Notes: generated by a model from the letters alone, not told the origin. A stretch of DNA of 64,000 nt from Oscillospiraceae bacterium (GCA_022769565.1 JALEJQ010000081.1:30207-94206); one strand, 5' to 3'. Shown: positions 42,631 to 51,995, numbered from the stretch's first letter. Numbers and translations are program-made.

Positions 42631-44397
42631 TTAAACCGCCTCCTTTTCGCCGCCGTTCTGAAGGCGGTAAATTTCGGAGTAATATCCGTCCTTGTTTTTC
42701 AGCAGCTCTTCGTGAGTGCCGAATTCGGAAATTTTGCCGTCCTTGATTATCATTATCCTGTCGGCGTTCTTTGCCGAAGAGGTACGCTGTGCAATTATTA
42801 GCTTGGTGCAGCTGAAATCAAGATCACGCAGATTGTGCTGGATTACCTGCTCTGTCTCCATGTCAACGGCGGAGGTGGTGTCGTCAAGGATAAGTATGGA
42901 CGGGCGCATTGCCAAGGCTCTTGCCAGAGAGATACGCTGCTTCTGACCGCCTGAAAGACCAACGCCTCTTTCGCCCACGATAGTATCATAGCCCTCGGGC
43001 AGCTTGGAAATGAATTCGTCTGCATCGGCAAGCGTTGCAAAACGCTTTACATCCTCCATAGGCATATCAGAATCAAAGAAAGAAATGTTGCCCTCAATGG
43101 TGTCCGACCAGAGAAGAACGTCCTGCATAGCCACGCCGATGTTTTTTCTGAGCTCGTGCAGCTTCATATGGCGGACATTTACTCCGTCTACAAGCACCTC
43201 GCCCTTCTGAACATCGTAGCACCTTGGGATAAGGTCAACAAGAGTGGTCTTGCCCGAACCTGTTTCGCCCATAATAACAACGGTCTCTCCGGGCTTTATC
43301 TTAAAGCTTACATCGTCAAGGACCTTGGTGCCGTCGCTGTATGCGAAGGTAACGTTTCTGAATTCTATCTCACCCTTGAAGCGGTCGGGCATACTTACAG
43401 CGTCCACACGGTCGGTAATAAGAGGACGGGAGTAGTAAACCTCGATTATCTTGTTTGCGGAAGCAAGAAAATGCTGGAAGTCGTTTATAAGCGTTCCGAC
43501 GCTTCTCATAGGATTGGAAAGAGTCCATATAAGACCGCCGAAAGCAACATATTCGCCCATTGTGAGTCGTCCGTTTATAACGAAGATACCGCCTGCGATA
43601 AGCTGAACTACAGTAAGAGCCTGTGCAACGGTCTCAATGTAAGGGAAGAAATCCAACCAAGTCATAGCCGCTTCCTTGTTGGCTCTTGAATATTCCTTGT
43701 TTTTCTCCTGGAAACGTTCTATTTCATAATCTTCCCGTGCAAAGGCTCTTACAACACGGTTTCCTGCGATATTTTCCTGCGCCTGTGAATTGAGCTGGGA
43801 CATACGCTCTCTCAGGTCAACATATTTCGGGCCTACCTTTTTCTTGAACACCCACGAAATAATAAAAATAAGCGGTGTCAGCGCAATCAGGCAGAGAGCC
43901 ATAAGCGGATCAAGGCAGAAGAAGTATATTGAAGTGGTAAGATACAGAACAATACATTCCACAAAGGTCTTTATTATCCATGCAACGGTGTGGCGCACCA
44001 TATCCAGGTCTCCGGAAAGTCTGGTCATAAGGTCGCCTGTGGAGTTGTGGTCGTAGAATGCCATATCCTGCCGCTGAACGTTCATAAAAAGGAAGCTTCT
44101 TATTTTTGACAGCATACCCTGAGAGCATTTTTCATAAAGCATATTCGAGGTAAACTGGAGCGAAGTCCTTATGAGCGTAAAGCCTATCATGCAGAGACAA
44201 AGTGTAATGAGTAGGTTTTTACGCTCGCTGATATTCTGCAGAGCATTTTCGCTGTAAATAAAGGTATCAACTATTTTCTGGGAAAAAATAGGGTTGATTA
44301 TGTACATTATCTGACCTGTAACAGTCAGACAGAGCGCAAAGATATAACGCCCTCTGTAGCCTTTAAGATTTTCCCAGATCCATTTGAGCTGGAACAT
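42631..44397 (-). CDS. ABC exporter half-transporter with degenerate ATP site
   Basis: 588 residues, partner of the previous gene and first in the pair. Walker A GETGSGKTT and signature LSGGQKQR are canonical. Walker B reads ILILDDTTSAVD, with Asp for the catalytic Glu, and the H-loop His is Gln (IIAQRTSS). Together with the partner's altered signature, this puts both defects in the same composite site, as known for asymmetric heterodimeric exporters. A promoter-like TATAAT lies on the minus strand near 44530. Confidence 0.95.
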   Translation of the reverse strand: MFQLKWIWENLKGYRGRYIFALCLTVTGQIMYIINPIFSQKIVDTFIYSENALQNISERKNLLITLCLCMIGFTLIRTSLQFTSNMLYEKCSQGMLSKIRSFLFMNVQRQDMAFYDHNSTGDLMTRLSGDLDMVRHTVAWIIKTFVECIVLYLTTSIYFFCLDPLMALCLIALTPLIFIISWVFKKKVGPKYVDLRERMSQLNSQAQENIAGNRVVRAFAREDYEIERFQEKNKEYSRANKEAAMTWLDFFPYIETVAQALTVVQLIAGGIFVINGRLTMGEYVAFGGLIWTLSNPMRSVGTLINDFQHFLASANKIIEVYYSRPLITDRVDAVSMPDRFKGEIEFRNVTFAYSDGTKVLDDVSFKIKPGETVVIMGETGSGKTTLVDLIPRCYDVQKGEVLVDGVNVRHMKLHELRKNIGVAMQDVLLWSDTIEGNISFFDSDMPMEDVKRFATLADADEFISKLPEGYDTIVGERGVGLSGGQKQRISLARALAMRPSILILDDTTSAVDMETEQVIQHNLRDLDFSCTKLIIAQRTSSAKNADRIMIIKDGKISEFGTHEELLKNKDGYYSEIYRLQNGGEKEAV

Positions 44398-44595
44398 AAT
44401 ATTATCCCCCTTTCGGTGCCGTGAGATCTATATTTCCCTAATTTTTGCTTTGAAAAAACAGACAGTTCCTTATACCTGCCGCGGAAAAAATATAAAGCCT
44501 TGTCTTTTCTTTTCAAAGTTCAAGGCATATTATAATATAACTCTTCTCATAATTAAAAGGGTAATTTTTTAATAAACAAAGTTTTATTATCTATT

Positions 44596-44609
44596 TTGTA
44601 TGAATACAA
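44596..44609. promoter_or_regulatory. Operator-like dyad TTGTAT-GA-ATACAA
   Basis: A perfect 6-bp inverted repeat with a 2-base spacer, about 200 bases upstream of the ABC exporter start and about 65 from its likely promoter. Form and size fit a MarR-, TetR- or GntR-type operator, but no regulator gene is adjacent. Confidence 0.4.
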
Positions 44610-44687
44610 TGTTAAAATGTCGACTATGAAGCTGCGGCTTGGCTTTTATGCAAATAACCGCCGATAAATACAAAAATCTATAAATTT

Positions 44688-44760
44688 ACGGGCGGAAGAC
44701 ATAACATTCCTGCATAAATTTTTGGCAGAAACGTTTGTCAGCCGCCCGTTTGTTTTTTAT
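44688..44760 (+). terminator. Orphan plus-strand terminator-like hairpin
   Basis: ACGGGCGG (44688-44695) pairs with CCGCCCGT (44742-44749), with inner GACA/TGTC and CTGC/GCAG pairs, followed by TTTGTTTTTTAT. No plus-strand gene ends here. On the minus strand the T-run is weak (TAAATTTATAGATTTTT), so it could still end ychF. Confidence 0.6.
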
Positions 44761-44773
44761 AAGTAACTGTATC

Positions 44774-45868
44774 TCATACGTTGAACCTGAAAAGGATAAT
44801 ATCTCCGTCCTGAACAACGTAGTCCTTGCCTTCAAGACGTACAAGACCCTTTTCCTTTGCGCCGTTCATAGAGCCGCAGGCCATAAGGTCGTTGAAGCTT
44901 ACGACTTCCGCACGGATAAAGCCCTTTTCAAAGTCGGTGTGTATCTTGCCGGCTGCCTGAGGAGCCTTTGTGCCGTTTGTGATAGTCCATGCTCTTACTT
45001 CGTCCTTTCCTGCAGTAAGGAAGGAGATAAGTCCCAGCAGAGCGTAGCCCTCCTTGATTATTCTGTCAAGACCGGAAACCTCAAGTCCAAGCTCGGAAAG
45101 GAACATAGCCTTGTCCTCATCGCTCATATCGGAAATTTCCGCTTCAAGCTGGGCGCAAATTGGGAAAACAGACGCCTTTTCGGTCTTGGCAATTTCGCAG
45201 ACCTCTTTATAATGTACGGAATTCTCAATATTGTTTTTGAAATCGTCCTCGGAAAGATTTGCAGCATAAATAACAGGCTTTGCGGAAAGCAGGGGAGTGG
45301 TCTTTATAAGCTCTGCTTCTTCGTCCGTAAAAGCGAAGGAACGTGCGGAGTGACCTTCCTCAAGGTGAGCTTTGAGCTTTTCAAGGAACTCCACTTCGGC
45401 AATGTACTTCTTGTCGCCCTTTACTAGCTTCTTTGTACGGTCGATGCGGCGTTCAAGCAGCTCAATATCCGAGAAAATAAGCTCCAGGTCGATAGTTTCG
45501 ATGTCACGCTTCGGGTCAATGCTGCCGTCAACGTGGATAACGTCCGTGCCCTCGAAGCAGCGGACAACGTGAACGATAGCGTCAACCTCACGGATATTTG
45601 CAAGGAATTTGTTGCCCAGACCCTCGCCCTTTGAAGCACCCTTTACAAGACCTGCAATGTCCACGAATTCAAGCGTCGCAGGAGTGAACTTGTTGGGGGA
45701 GTACATTTCCTTTAATTTGAGCAGTCTTTCATCGGGAACGGAAACGATGCCGACGTTAGGCTCGATAGTGCAGAAAGGATATTTTGCGGATTCTGCTCCC
45801 GCATTTGTAAGAGCGTTAAAAAGTGTGCTTTTTCCCACGTTGGGAAGACCGACCATACCAAGTTTCAT
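44774..45868 (-). CDS. ychF: YchF/OLA1 family ATPase
   Basis: 364 residues, the standard length. P-loop protein of the Obg group that prefers ATP and associates with ribosomes. Motifs: G1 [19 protein letters not shown]3 [20 protein letters not shown]4 AANLSEDD in place of NKxD (the change linked to ATP preference), and a C-terminal TGS domain with [20 protein letters not shown]. Probably monocistronic. Confidence 0.97.
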   Translation of the reverse strand: MKLGMVGLPNVGKSTLFNALTNAGAESAKYPFCTIEPNVGIVSVPDERLLKLKEMYSPNKFTPATLEFVDIAGLVKGASKGEGLGNKFLANIREVDAIVHVVRCFEGTDVIHVDGSIDPKRDIETIDLELIFSDIELLERRIDRTKKLVKGDKKYIAEVEFLEKLKAHLEEGHSARSFAFTDEEAELIKTTPLLSAKPVIYAANLSEDDFKNNIENSVHYKEVCEIAKTEKASVFPICAQLEAEISDMSDEDKAMFLSELGLEVSGLDRIIKEGYALLGLISFLTAGKDEVRAWTITNGTKAPQAAGKIHTDFEKGFIRAEVVSFNDLMACGSMNGAKEKGLVRLEGKDYVVQDGDIILFRFNV

Positions 45869-45904
45869 AGAATAAAGCGTCCTTTACTTTTTTATAGTTT
45901 GTTT

Positions 45905-46105
45905 TTAGTCCAGATTAAGGCTGCGTACATATTCATCTGCGTCAAAACCGCTGTCGCAGCAGGATTTTTTTGATTTTTTCTTTTCGATAACTGCTTTTGT
46001 CACAACAGCTCCTGCGGCAGCGCCCAGTATGAACGACAGCACCGAGATAATAAGAAATGCAGCGGAGATAAACGAGTTTTTGCCTGTGCTTTCACAATTA
46101 TTCAT
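45905..46105 (-). CDS. Small single-helix membrane protein
   Basis: 66 residues from the ATG at 46105. Another in-frame ATG four codons upstream abuts the GAAAGGA ribosome site. One membrane helix (residues about 12-38) is followed by a strongly basic stretch (EKKKSKKS), a CC pair and an acidic tail. Resembles small YtxH-like proteins only in general form. Unknown function. Confidence 0.6.
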   Translation of the reverse strand: MNNCESTGKNSFISAAFLIISVLSFILGAAAGAVVTKAVIEKKKSKKSCCDSGFDADEYVRSLNLD

Positions 46106-46253
46106 ATATATGACCATCCTTTCACGGCTCCGATTATTGTTTCGGGCGAAAAATATGTGTTTTACTCTGACAGCTATAAATTATATTATAATAGAATTTC
46201 GGGAAAAATGCAACACTTATTTTATTAATTCTGCGGTAAAATAAAATTTTCAC

Positions 46254-46310
46254 CAAAAAACAAAGCGCAGTTCAGCTGTCCGATGACGGATAATTCTGAA
46301 TTGCGCTTTA
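46254..46310 (-). terminator. Terminator after the DUF1934 gene
   Basis: On the minus strand AAAGCGCAATTCAG pairs with CTGAACTGCGCTTT (one mismatch), followed by GTTTTTTGG. Confidence 0.85.
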
Positions 46311-46323
46311 TGGTTGCCGCTGT

Positions 46324-46779
46324 TCAGCTTTGAACTTCGGCAGAGCTTCCATTTTTTGCAGGACGTATACTTACAAATATCTCGTTGTCCGAAACATAGC
46401 TTGAATTAATGTCAATGGTGTACTTCATATACAGATTGCCGCCGTTTTCGTTAAGCTCGTTGATAATGGAATGGGTGTAAATGCCCACCATAAGCTCTCC
46501 GTAAGGTGTACCGTAGTAGCAATGCTGCTTTTTGTCCTTGTCAATGACAAGATTGGAGGAAACGGCACCGCTGCGGCAGATAGAAGCGTGTTTGTCGCCG
46601 TAGCAGCTTAAAACCGTCTTTGAGCCCTCAAAGCCTGTGGCTTCGGTTTCGTCATATGCAATGCTGAAGCCGCCGTTTTTCAGCGGAGTAAGCACAGCAG
46701 GAGTTATAAGCTCCGTTTCGTTGCGCTCATCGTCCACCGACTGAACGCTTTTTAAAATCATTAAAACATCCTTTTTCAT
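46324..46779 (-). CDS. DUF1934 (YwiB-like) protein
   Basis: 151 residues from the ATG at 46779, which has AGAGGT upstream. A longer in-frame start would overlap murI. Calycin-like beta barrel expected for the family. Seen are VLMILKSVQSVDDERNETEL at the N-terminus and the alternating strands LYMKYTIDINSSYVSDNEIF at the C-terminus. Function unknown. It is the last gene of ddl-murI-DUF1934. Confidence 0.82.
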   Translation of the reverse strand: MKKDVLMILKSVQSVDDERNETELITPAVLTPLKNGGFSIAYDETEATGFEGSKTVLSCYGDKHASICRSGAVSSNLVIDKDKKQHCYYGTPYGELMVGIYTHSIINELNENGGNLYMKYTIDINSSYVSDNEIFVSIRPAKNGSSAEVQS

Positions 46780-46793
46780 AGTAACCTCTTTTT

Positions 46794-47621
46794 TTATGCA
46801 AGGGAAGTAAGCTCTTCCGTTTCGACTTTTGTGACCGTTCCGCAAAGCTGTCCGCCAAGGAAGGCCTGTGCGTTTTCACGGAACATATCCACGCTGTCGG
46901 AGGAATAGAAGGACACAGTGCCCTTTTCCGTCCGCTCCGTAAGCATATCCTTTCCCGTAAGGAATGCGCAGGCGTACTTTGCCGCTTCACTGCCTGAGGA
47001 GATAAGCTCAACGTCCTTTCCCATATAATCGGCTATAACGTCCTGCAAAATTGGATAGTGTGTGCAGCCGAGGATAAGCGTGTCAACGCCCTCTTTTTTT
47101 ATAGGTGCAAGGTACTGCTCCGCAACGAGCTTTGCAACGGGGTTATCTCTCCCCGTAAAACCGTTTTCAACAAGCGGAACGAACATAGGGCAGGCAATGC
47201 CCGTTATGGAAATATCCGACCTTATTGTACGTATAGCCTTGCCGTAAGAACCCGACCTTATGGTAGCCGCCGTTCCAATAACGCCGATCTTGCCGTTTTT
47301 GGTCTTGGCACAGGCTGCCTGCACCGTTGGAAGAAGAACTCCCGTGAAGGGAATATCACCTGCGGCATTCTTGTTCATTCCGAGAACGGAGGAAACCGTT
47401 CCGCAGGCGGCGATTATCATTTTAACATCGTGCTTTTTCATAAAAGCAATGTCCTGTTCGGCGTATTTAAGGATAGTTTCCTTGCTCCTTGTGCCGTAGG
47501 GGATACGGGCGGTGTCGCCGAAATAGATTATGTTTTCGTTGGGCATGATACGGCTTAGTTCTTTAACGGAGGTAAGACCGCCCATTCCCGAATCAAAAAC
47601 TCCGATTGCAGAATTATTCAT
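46794..47621 (-). CDS. murI: Glutamate racemase
   Basis: 275 residues from the ATG at 47621 (GGAGG 6 bases upstream). Makes D-glutamate for peptidoglycan with two catalytic cysteines. Motifs: AIGVFDSGMGGLTSVKELSR, IIYFGDTARIPYGTRSKETI, first Cys in IIAACGTVSS (Gly where many family members have Asn), second Cys in LILGCTHYPIL. Downstream of ddl, so the two D-amino-acid steps of cell-wall synthesis are paired. Confidence 0.96.
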   Translation of the reverse strand: MNNSAIGVFDSGMGGLTSVKELSRIMPNENIIYFGDTARIPYGTRSKETILKYAEQDIAFMKKHDVKMIIAACGTVSSVLGMNKNAAGDIPFTGVLLPTVQAACAKTKNGKIGVIGTAATIRSGSYGKAIRTIRSDISITGIACPMFVPLVENGFTGRDNPVAKLVAEQYLAPIKKEGVDTLILGCTHYPILQDVIADYMGKDVELISSGSEAAKYACAFLTGKDMLTERTEKGTVSFYSSDSVDMFRENAQAFLGGQLCGTVTKVETEELTSLA

Positions 47622-47634
47622 ACGGTTCCTCCGT

Positions 47635-48693
47635 TCAGCCTTCAAGGCTGAGAGTAATAAGCCTGTCAAGAAGCTCAGGCTGGGAAATGCCCATGTTTTC
47701 CATAAGCTTGGGATACATACTGATAGGTGTAAAGCCGGGCAGAGTGTTTATTTCGTTAAGGATAACGGTTCCGTCCTCTTTAAGGAAGAAATCCACCCTT
47801 GAAAGACCCGAGCAGCCCATTGCCTTGAAGGCCTTGACCGCAGTTTCCCTTATTTCCCTTGAAGCCTCAGCAGGAATATCGGCAGGAATGGAAAGTCCCG
47901 ATGTGCCTAAGATATATTTTGCGTCATAATCGTAGAATTCATTACAGGAATTTATCTCGCCCACTTCCGAAGCAAAGGGTTTATCCGTTCCGAAAACTGC
48001 GCATTCAAGCTCCCGTCCCTTGATAAACTCCTCGACGATGACCTTTTTATCGTGTGCAAACGCAAGTTTAACTGCGTCTTTAAGCTGTTCAAAGGAGCTT
48101 GCCTTGTTTACGCCGACGGAAGAACCGCTGTTTGCAGGCTTAACGAAAAGGGGGTAATCAAGTTCGTTGGCTATCTGCTCGCATACCTCGTCAAGACGAT
48201 TGAGGTCTGCGGCGTAAACTGTTCTCCACTTTGCCATATGTACGCCGTTTGCTTCAAGTATAGTGTGGGTAACGCCCTTATCCATGCAGTCGGCGGAAGC
48301 AAGACAGCCGCAGCCAACGTAAGGAATACCCGACATTTCAAGAAGTCCCTGAATAGTTCCGTCCTCGCCGTGCTGACCGTGAAGCGCAGGAAATACAACA
48401 TCTATTTTGGCAATGGAATATGTACCGTCCGTTATCTTGAAAATACCCTTGTAGATAGGGTCAGGGAGAATGACCGCAGGAACGCAGTCGGGATTTGATT
48501 CCCAGCTTCCCGAAGCTATCATGCTCACATCGCCGGGATAGAAAAGCCAGCGGCCCTTTTTGGTTATGCCGATGGGAATTACCTCATATTTGTCGGAGGG
48601 TATCGCATTTATAATATTTGTTGCCGAGATCAGCGAAATATCATGTTCGTTTGACATACCGCCGAAAAGTACAGCTACCTTTATTTTAGACAT
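47635..48693 (-). CDS. ddl: D-alanine--D-alanine ligase
   Basis: 352 residues from the ATG at 48693; another in-frame ATG four codons upstream abuts the AAAGGA ribosome site. ATP-grasp enzyme making D-Ala-D-Ala. Motifs: KVAVLFGGMSNEHDISLISA, FPALHGQHGEDGTIQGLLEM, FVKPANSGSSVGVNKA, VIVEEFIKGRELECAVFG and NEINTLPGFTPISMYPKL. The Tyr/Phe position that separates D-Ala from D-Lac ligases was not resolved by eye. First gene of ddl-murI-DUF1934. Confidence 0.96.
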   Translation of the reverse strand: MSKIKVAVLFGGMSNEHDISLISATNIINAIPSDKYEVIPIGITKKGRWLFYPGDVSMIASGSWESNPDCVPAVILPDPIYKGIFKITDGTYSIAKIDVVFPALHGQHGEDGTIQGLLEMSGIPYVGCGCLASADCMDKGVTHTILEANGVHMAKWRTVYAADLNRLDEVCEQIANELDYPLFVKPANSGSSVGVNKASSFEQLKDAVKLAFAHDKKVIVEEFIKGRELECAVFGTDKPFASEVGEINSCNEFYDYDAKYILGTSGLSIPADIPAEASREIRETAVKAFKAMGCSGLSRVDFFLKEDGTVILNEINTLPGFTPISMYPKLMENMGISQPELLDRLITLSLEG

Positions 48694-48784
48694 TTTTATG
48701 ACCATCCTTTCTGAGTGTACAGCTTTGACCTGTTCAAAGTCCTCAGTTATTCCGAATTATGCGCTTTATGAAAATATATAGTTT

Positions 48785-48813
48785 ATTATATCACATCTGC
48801 GCTTTTTTAGCAA
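48785..48813 (-). promoter_or_regulatory. Promoter of the ddl-murI operon
   Basis: On the minus strand TTGCTA (48813-48808) and TATAAT (48790-48785), 17-base spacer. The leader would be about 85 nt. Confidence 0.75.
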
Positions 48814-48831
48814 TACTTATTAAAACAAAAA

Positions 48832-49569
48832 TCACACTGTAATGTAATCCGCTGCGGCGTAGCCTGTTATGCCGTTGTAATTAACAACGTACCAGTTGCC
48901 TATCTGACCGAGAACTGTAACATCTGCGCGGTTTGGCATAACTCCGATAACTGCGGAATTCTGGTTTGGCATACTTCTTATGTTAAGATTTGAGCCGTCT
49001 GTTGCAACGGTTCCGTCTCTTGCAGGCGTTGCTTCAACAAAGGGTATGCCGAAATAATCGCACAGGGATTGTACAAGGTTTCTTGCAATAGGCTCGGTAT
49101 TGGATTTTATCCATTCTGCGTCCTCATAGTTGTCGTGATAGCCAAGCTCGCACAGCACCGCTACTGCCCTTGTCCTTGTAACTTCTCCGAGAGAGGTGGT
49201 GGGCAGAGTGTTTACCTTTGAGGGATTGGGATAGATGTTTTTCATATTGTTTACGATAATATCCGCCAGCTTTTCGCTTTGGGCGGAGTAGGGTGAGAAG
49301 TAAATATCTATCCCCGACAGCTTGCCTGCAAACTGTCCGCCGCCTGCGTTGGAATGAAGGGCAAGATGAACGTCATAGTAGCGTGAATTTGAGTCGGAAA
49401 TAGCGCCCTTAACATCTCTGTTGGGGTCGTTGCGCCCGTATGTAATGCCTGAGGAGCGCAGGTAAGGCTCCATTGCGTCGGCGATAAGGTTCATCTGCTG
49501 TTCTTCGTTTCCGCCGTTTATGTAGGGGTTCCATTCCTGAGTCGAGGGGCTTAAAAAAACACTTGGCAT
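48832..49569 (-). CDS. N-acetylmuramoyl-L-alanine amidase with SH3 domain
   Basis: 245 residues, GGAGT before the ATG. Amidase_3 domain (about residues 1-170): first zinc-region residues in LSPSTQEWNPY, DVHLALHSNAGGGQFAGKLS, and the catalytic Glu region VAVLCELGYHDNYEDA. An SH3b domain (about 185-245) follows, with LNIRSMPNQNSAVIGVMPN and WYVVNYNGITGYAAADYI. There is no signal peptide, so it is either released by lysis, used in the mother cell, or exported by another route. It resembles prophage and spore-cortex amidases, but no phage genes are nearby. Confidence 0.9.
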   Translation of the reverse strand: MPSVFLSPSTQEWNPYINGGNEEQQMNLIADAMEPYLRSSGITYGRNDPNRDVKGAISDSNSRYYDVHLALHSNAGGGQFAGKLSGIDIYFSPYSAQSEKLADIIVNNMKNIYPNPSKVNTLPTTSLGEVTRTRAVAVLCELGYHDNYEDAEWIKSNTEPIARNLVQSLCDYFGIPFVEATPARDGTVATDGSNLNIRSMPNQNSAVIGVMPNRADVTVLGQIGNWYVVNYNGITGYAAADYITV

Positions 49570-49595
49570 ATAACATTACTCCATTCTTCGGTATC

Positions 49596-49756
49596 ATACT
49601 AAGTTCATATCAACCTATAGACAAATCCGAAAGCTATAATTACGTCATTCGTCGTCAAGCTCCCTTGCAAGGCACCAAGCATTGCGGCGGTCGCCTTCCT
49701 TGACTGACGCAATTCTATCTTCCGTCTTTGTCTATAGAACGATATGAACTTAGTAT
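49596..49756 (+). repeat. 161-bp palindromic element, copy 4
   Basis: Outer arms ATACTAAGTTCATATC and GATATGAACTTAGTAT are perfect complements but differ from other copies. The second stem CTATAGACAAA/TTTGTCTATAG matches copies 3 and 5. The third stem is AATTACGTCA/TGACGCAATT, different in sequence but still paired. Lies upstream of the amidase gene. Confidence 0.95.
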
Positions 49757-49796
49757 CAAACCGTTTTTCATAATCATTATATGCAAAGAAGTTCGA

Positions 49797-49825
49797 TAAA
49801 AAAACAAAGGCTGCTGCGGCAGCCC
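49797..49825 (-). terminator. Terminator after the 49859 lipoprotein gene
   Basis: On the minus strand GGCTGC-CGCA-GCAGCC is followed by TTTGTTTTTTT. Confidence 0.87.
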
Positions 49826-49858
49826 TGTTTTAACAAAAATTTTAAAATAGATCGGCGG

Positions 49859-50695
49859 TTACTCCTCTGTGGAAAACTCCTCTATTGAACCGAAAAGTCC
49901 CGACATCATTTTCATAGACATTTCCTCCATACTGATCTCGGTGTAGTCTTCGGGTATCTCAAAGCAGGACTCATCGGGTTCATCAAGCAGGTCTATTGTC
50001 AGATCCATTAAATTTTCATCTGATCCAAGCTTACGGAGCTTGCCGTCGGGAGAATAGTAAAATACTGCCTCCGAGCCGTCAGAGCTGAATTTCTCAAAAA
50101 TATAATCCGTACCATCAATATTTTTGATACCGTCCTCGGTGAAGCTGCTGTAATCTGCGGTGGTGTTCACAATGGATTCCACCTCGCTGTCAGCGTTATA
50201 CTCGGTTTCGGTATCAAAGCTGTAGCTTTTTGAAGCCTTGTCAATAAGGTAGCCCTTTTCACCATCAATTATCATTGTCATTGACATGATACCGGGAACC
50301 TGAGTGTCCATATACACCTTATTGTTGTAAATCGACATTTCAATTGTCGTAACGACCTCACTGTCTTCTTCGGCAGAAGACTTAAATACGATATTGCCCT
50401 TTTCCCAGCTGTTTACAGACTTCATAAGTGCATCTGTCCACGATGCGCCGTTTTTTTGGCTGTATGCTTCCTCTGCCGTGAGTCCGACCGCATCTGTCGG
50501 GGAGACTTCGGTCGTGCTTTCTGTAACAGCTTCGGTTTCTGCGGTCGTTTCCGAAGAAGCGGCTGTGGTTATCTCGCTTGAAGAGTAGGAGCTTGCTGCG
50601 CTTGTGCTTTCTACTGATTCATCTGAGGTTGAGCAGCCGCCGAATAAAAGCATTGAAACAGCTGCGGTGATTGCGGTTATTTTCTTGTAATTCAT
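49859..50695 (-). CDS. Putative lipoprotein, possibly LolA-like fold
   Basis: 278 residues from the ATG at 50695, which has GGGAGGA upstream. Lipoprotein signal peptide ending LLFGGC (Cys21). A Ser/Thr/Glu-rich spacer of about 50 residues follows. The remaining domain has alternating strands (NIVFKSSAEEDSEVVTTIEM, KVYMDTQVPGIMSMTMIIDG, YLIDKASKSYSFDTE) that recall LolA/DUF6612-like beta half-barrels, which is weak inference. Surface-exposed, function unknown. Has its own terminator. Confidence 0.65.
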   Translation of the reverse strand: MNYKKITAITAAVSMLLFGGCSTSDESVESTSAASSYSSSEITTAASSETTAETEAVTESTTEVSPTDAVGLTAEEAYSQKNGASWTDALMKSVNSWEKGNIVFKSSAEEDSEVVTTIEMSIYNNKVYMDTQVPGIMSMTMIIDGEKGYLIDKASKSYSFDTETEYNADSEVESIVNTTADYSSFTEDGIKNIDGTDYIFEKFSSDGSEAVFYYSPDGKLRKLGSDENLMDLTIDLLDEPDESCFEIPEDYTEISMEEMSMKMMSGLFGSIEEFSTEE

Positions 50696-50776
50696 AAATA
50701 TCCTCCCGATCATTATAGAGAACCCCTATAGTAATTCGTTAAGCGGTTTTTTATCTTTTTGTTTTTTGTCAGGGTC

Positions 50777-50812
50777 ATAAAAAAGGCTGTTGCGTCATAC
50801 GCTGCAACAGCC
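50777..50812 (-). terminator. Terminator after the foldase-like gene
   Basis: On the minus strand GGCTGTTGC pairs with GCAACAGCC, followed by TTTTTTATG. Confidence 0.88.
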
Positions 50813-50828
50813 CCATGCTGAAATCAAC

Positions 50829-51995
50829 TTAATCAGCCATAAACTTTTCTATTTTGTATCTCTTGTAAGCAGCCTCGTTTTTTACAACGTTCTGACCTTC
50901 CGTCCAGCTTTCTACCATAGCGTCAAATTCTTCGTCCTTGAGAGCGTGGCGTGCGGAGCTGTCGTTGTTTTCAAGGTAGCTTTCATCGGAGAAAAGGTCA
51001 AGATACTCAACAATGTAGTAGACCTCGTCCTCTTCAACAAGAATAACGTCGCCCGTCTTTACTGAGCCGTCAAATATTTTTTCAACAACTGCGGCAGAGG
51101 GTGAGGAGCCGTCCTTGGAAATAACGGTGGTGTTGTCGGTAAGTGCTTCGTCTGCGGATGCTTCTTCGGTACCTGTTGCAGTATTGTCATCGGTGCTTTC
51201 GGAAGCTGCTTCAATGAGAGCGTCGTAATAGTCCTCGTATTCCTTGCCCACGGTGTTCATATCCTCGCCGTTCTTTATGCGCTCAATGTAGCCTTCAGCC
51301 ATTTCCTTTATCTCAGCCTTGCCGTCGGATTTGAGAAGGTTGCCTTCGCCGTCCTTAAGCTCCATTTTGATGTAGTTGATCCTTGCGTTGTTTTCGTTAA
51401 GGTAGTTCTTTACGTCAGCCTCGGAGATCTCGTTTTCTCCGCCCTTGCCGTAGTAGTGGTCGAAGATAGCGCTTTTTTTCTGAGAGTTGAGCATAATAAG
51501 AATCTGAGAATCCTCGCTTATGCCGATCTCCTCATAGGACTGACCGTAATATTCCCAAAGTGAATCCATATAGACCATGATCTTTTCCTTTTCGTTGTTT
51601 TCAAAGGAAAGTCCCAGCTCGTCAAATTTGTTTTCAACGGCAACGTATTCCTGCATAAGCTTAGTTGTTTCGTCATTTATCCATTCTCTTACTTCCTTGC
51701 CCTCGATCATCTTGTCGGTGAAGGGAGTAGTGGTGGTAGCTTCGGTCTCGGAAGCGGAAGTTTCGGAAGAAGCGGTGGTTTCGGCTTCTGTTTCCTCTGC
51801 AGGGTCGGTGTAGGATAAAGCGTCATAATAAGCGTCCATCTGCATAGAGATGAAAACGCCTGCGGGGATCTTTACGCCGTCTATCTCGGCACCGTAGCTT
51901 GTGTCGGGGCCTGCAATATTGTTTCCGCAGCCGGCAAAGGACATTGCAATAGCTGCGCAGAGAGCAGCGGCGGATATTTTTTTGATGTTGGACAT
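50829..51995 (-). CDS. SurA/PrsA-like foldase lipoprotein without a clear PPIase domain
   Basis: 388 residues, GGAGGT upstream. Lipoprotein signal peptide ending SFAGC (Cys23). An acidic Thr/Ser/Glu spacer sits near residues 65-92, inside the chaperone domain. The helical parts EWINDETTKLMQEYVAVENK, IFDHYYGKG and SEADVKNYLNENNARINYIK match SurA_N/trigger-factor-like chaperone modules of PrsA. I cannot see a full parvulin domain in the C-terminal third. Likely helps folding of exported proteins at the outer face of the membrane. Confidence 0.78.
   Translation of the reverse strand: MSNIKKISAAALCAAIAMSFAGCGNNIAGPDTSYGAEIDGVKIPAGVFISMQMDAYYDALSYTDPAEETEAETTASSETSASETEATTTTPFTDKMIEGKEVREWINDETTKLMQEYVAVENKFDELGLSFENNEKEKIMVYMDSLWEYYGQSYEEIGISEDSQILIMLNSQKKSAIFDHYYGKGGENEISEADVKNYLNENNARINYIKMELKDGEGNLLKSDGKAEIKEMAEGYIERIKNGEDMNTVGKEYEDYYDALIEAASESTDDNTATGTEEASADEALTDNTTVISKDGSSPSAAVVEKIFDGSVKTGDVILVEEDEVYYIVEYLDLFSDESYLENNDSSARHALKDEEFDAMVESWTEGQNVVKNEAAYKRYKIEKFMAD

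Larger units (their letters stand above)
44398..44773. other. Regulatory gap upstream of the ABC exporter
   Basis: 376 bases without a gene. It contains an A/T-rich minus-strand promoter region near 44530, an operator-like dyad at 44596-44609 and a long hairpin with a plus-strand T-run at 44688-44760. No plausible small ORF with a ribosome site was seen. Confidence 0.6.

Noticed and set aside
48832..49569. Prophage endolysin
   Set aside because: The amidase lacks a signal peptide as many endolysins do, but there is no holin or other phage gene within the window.
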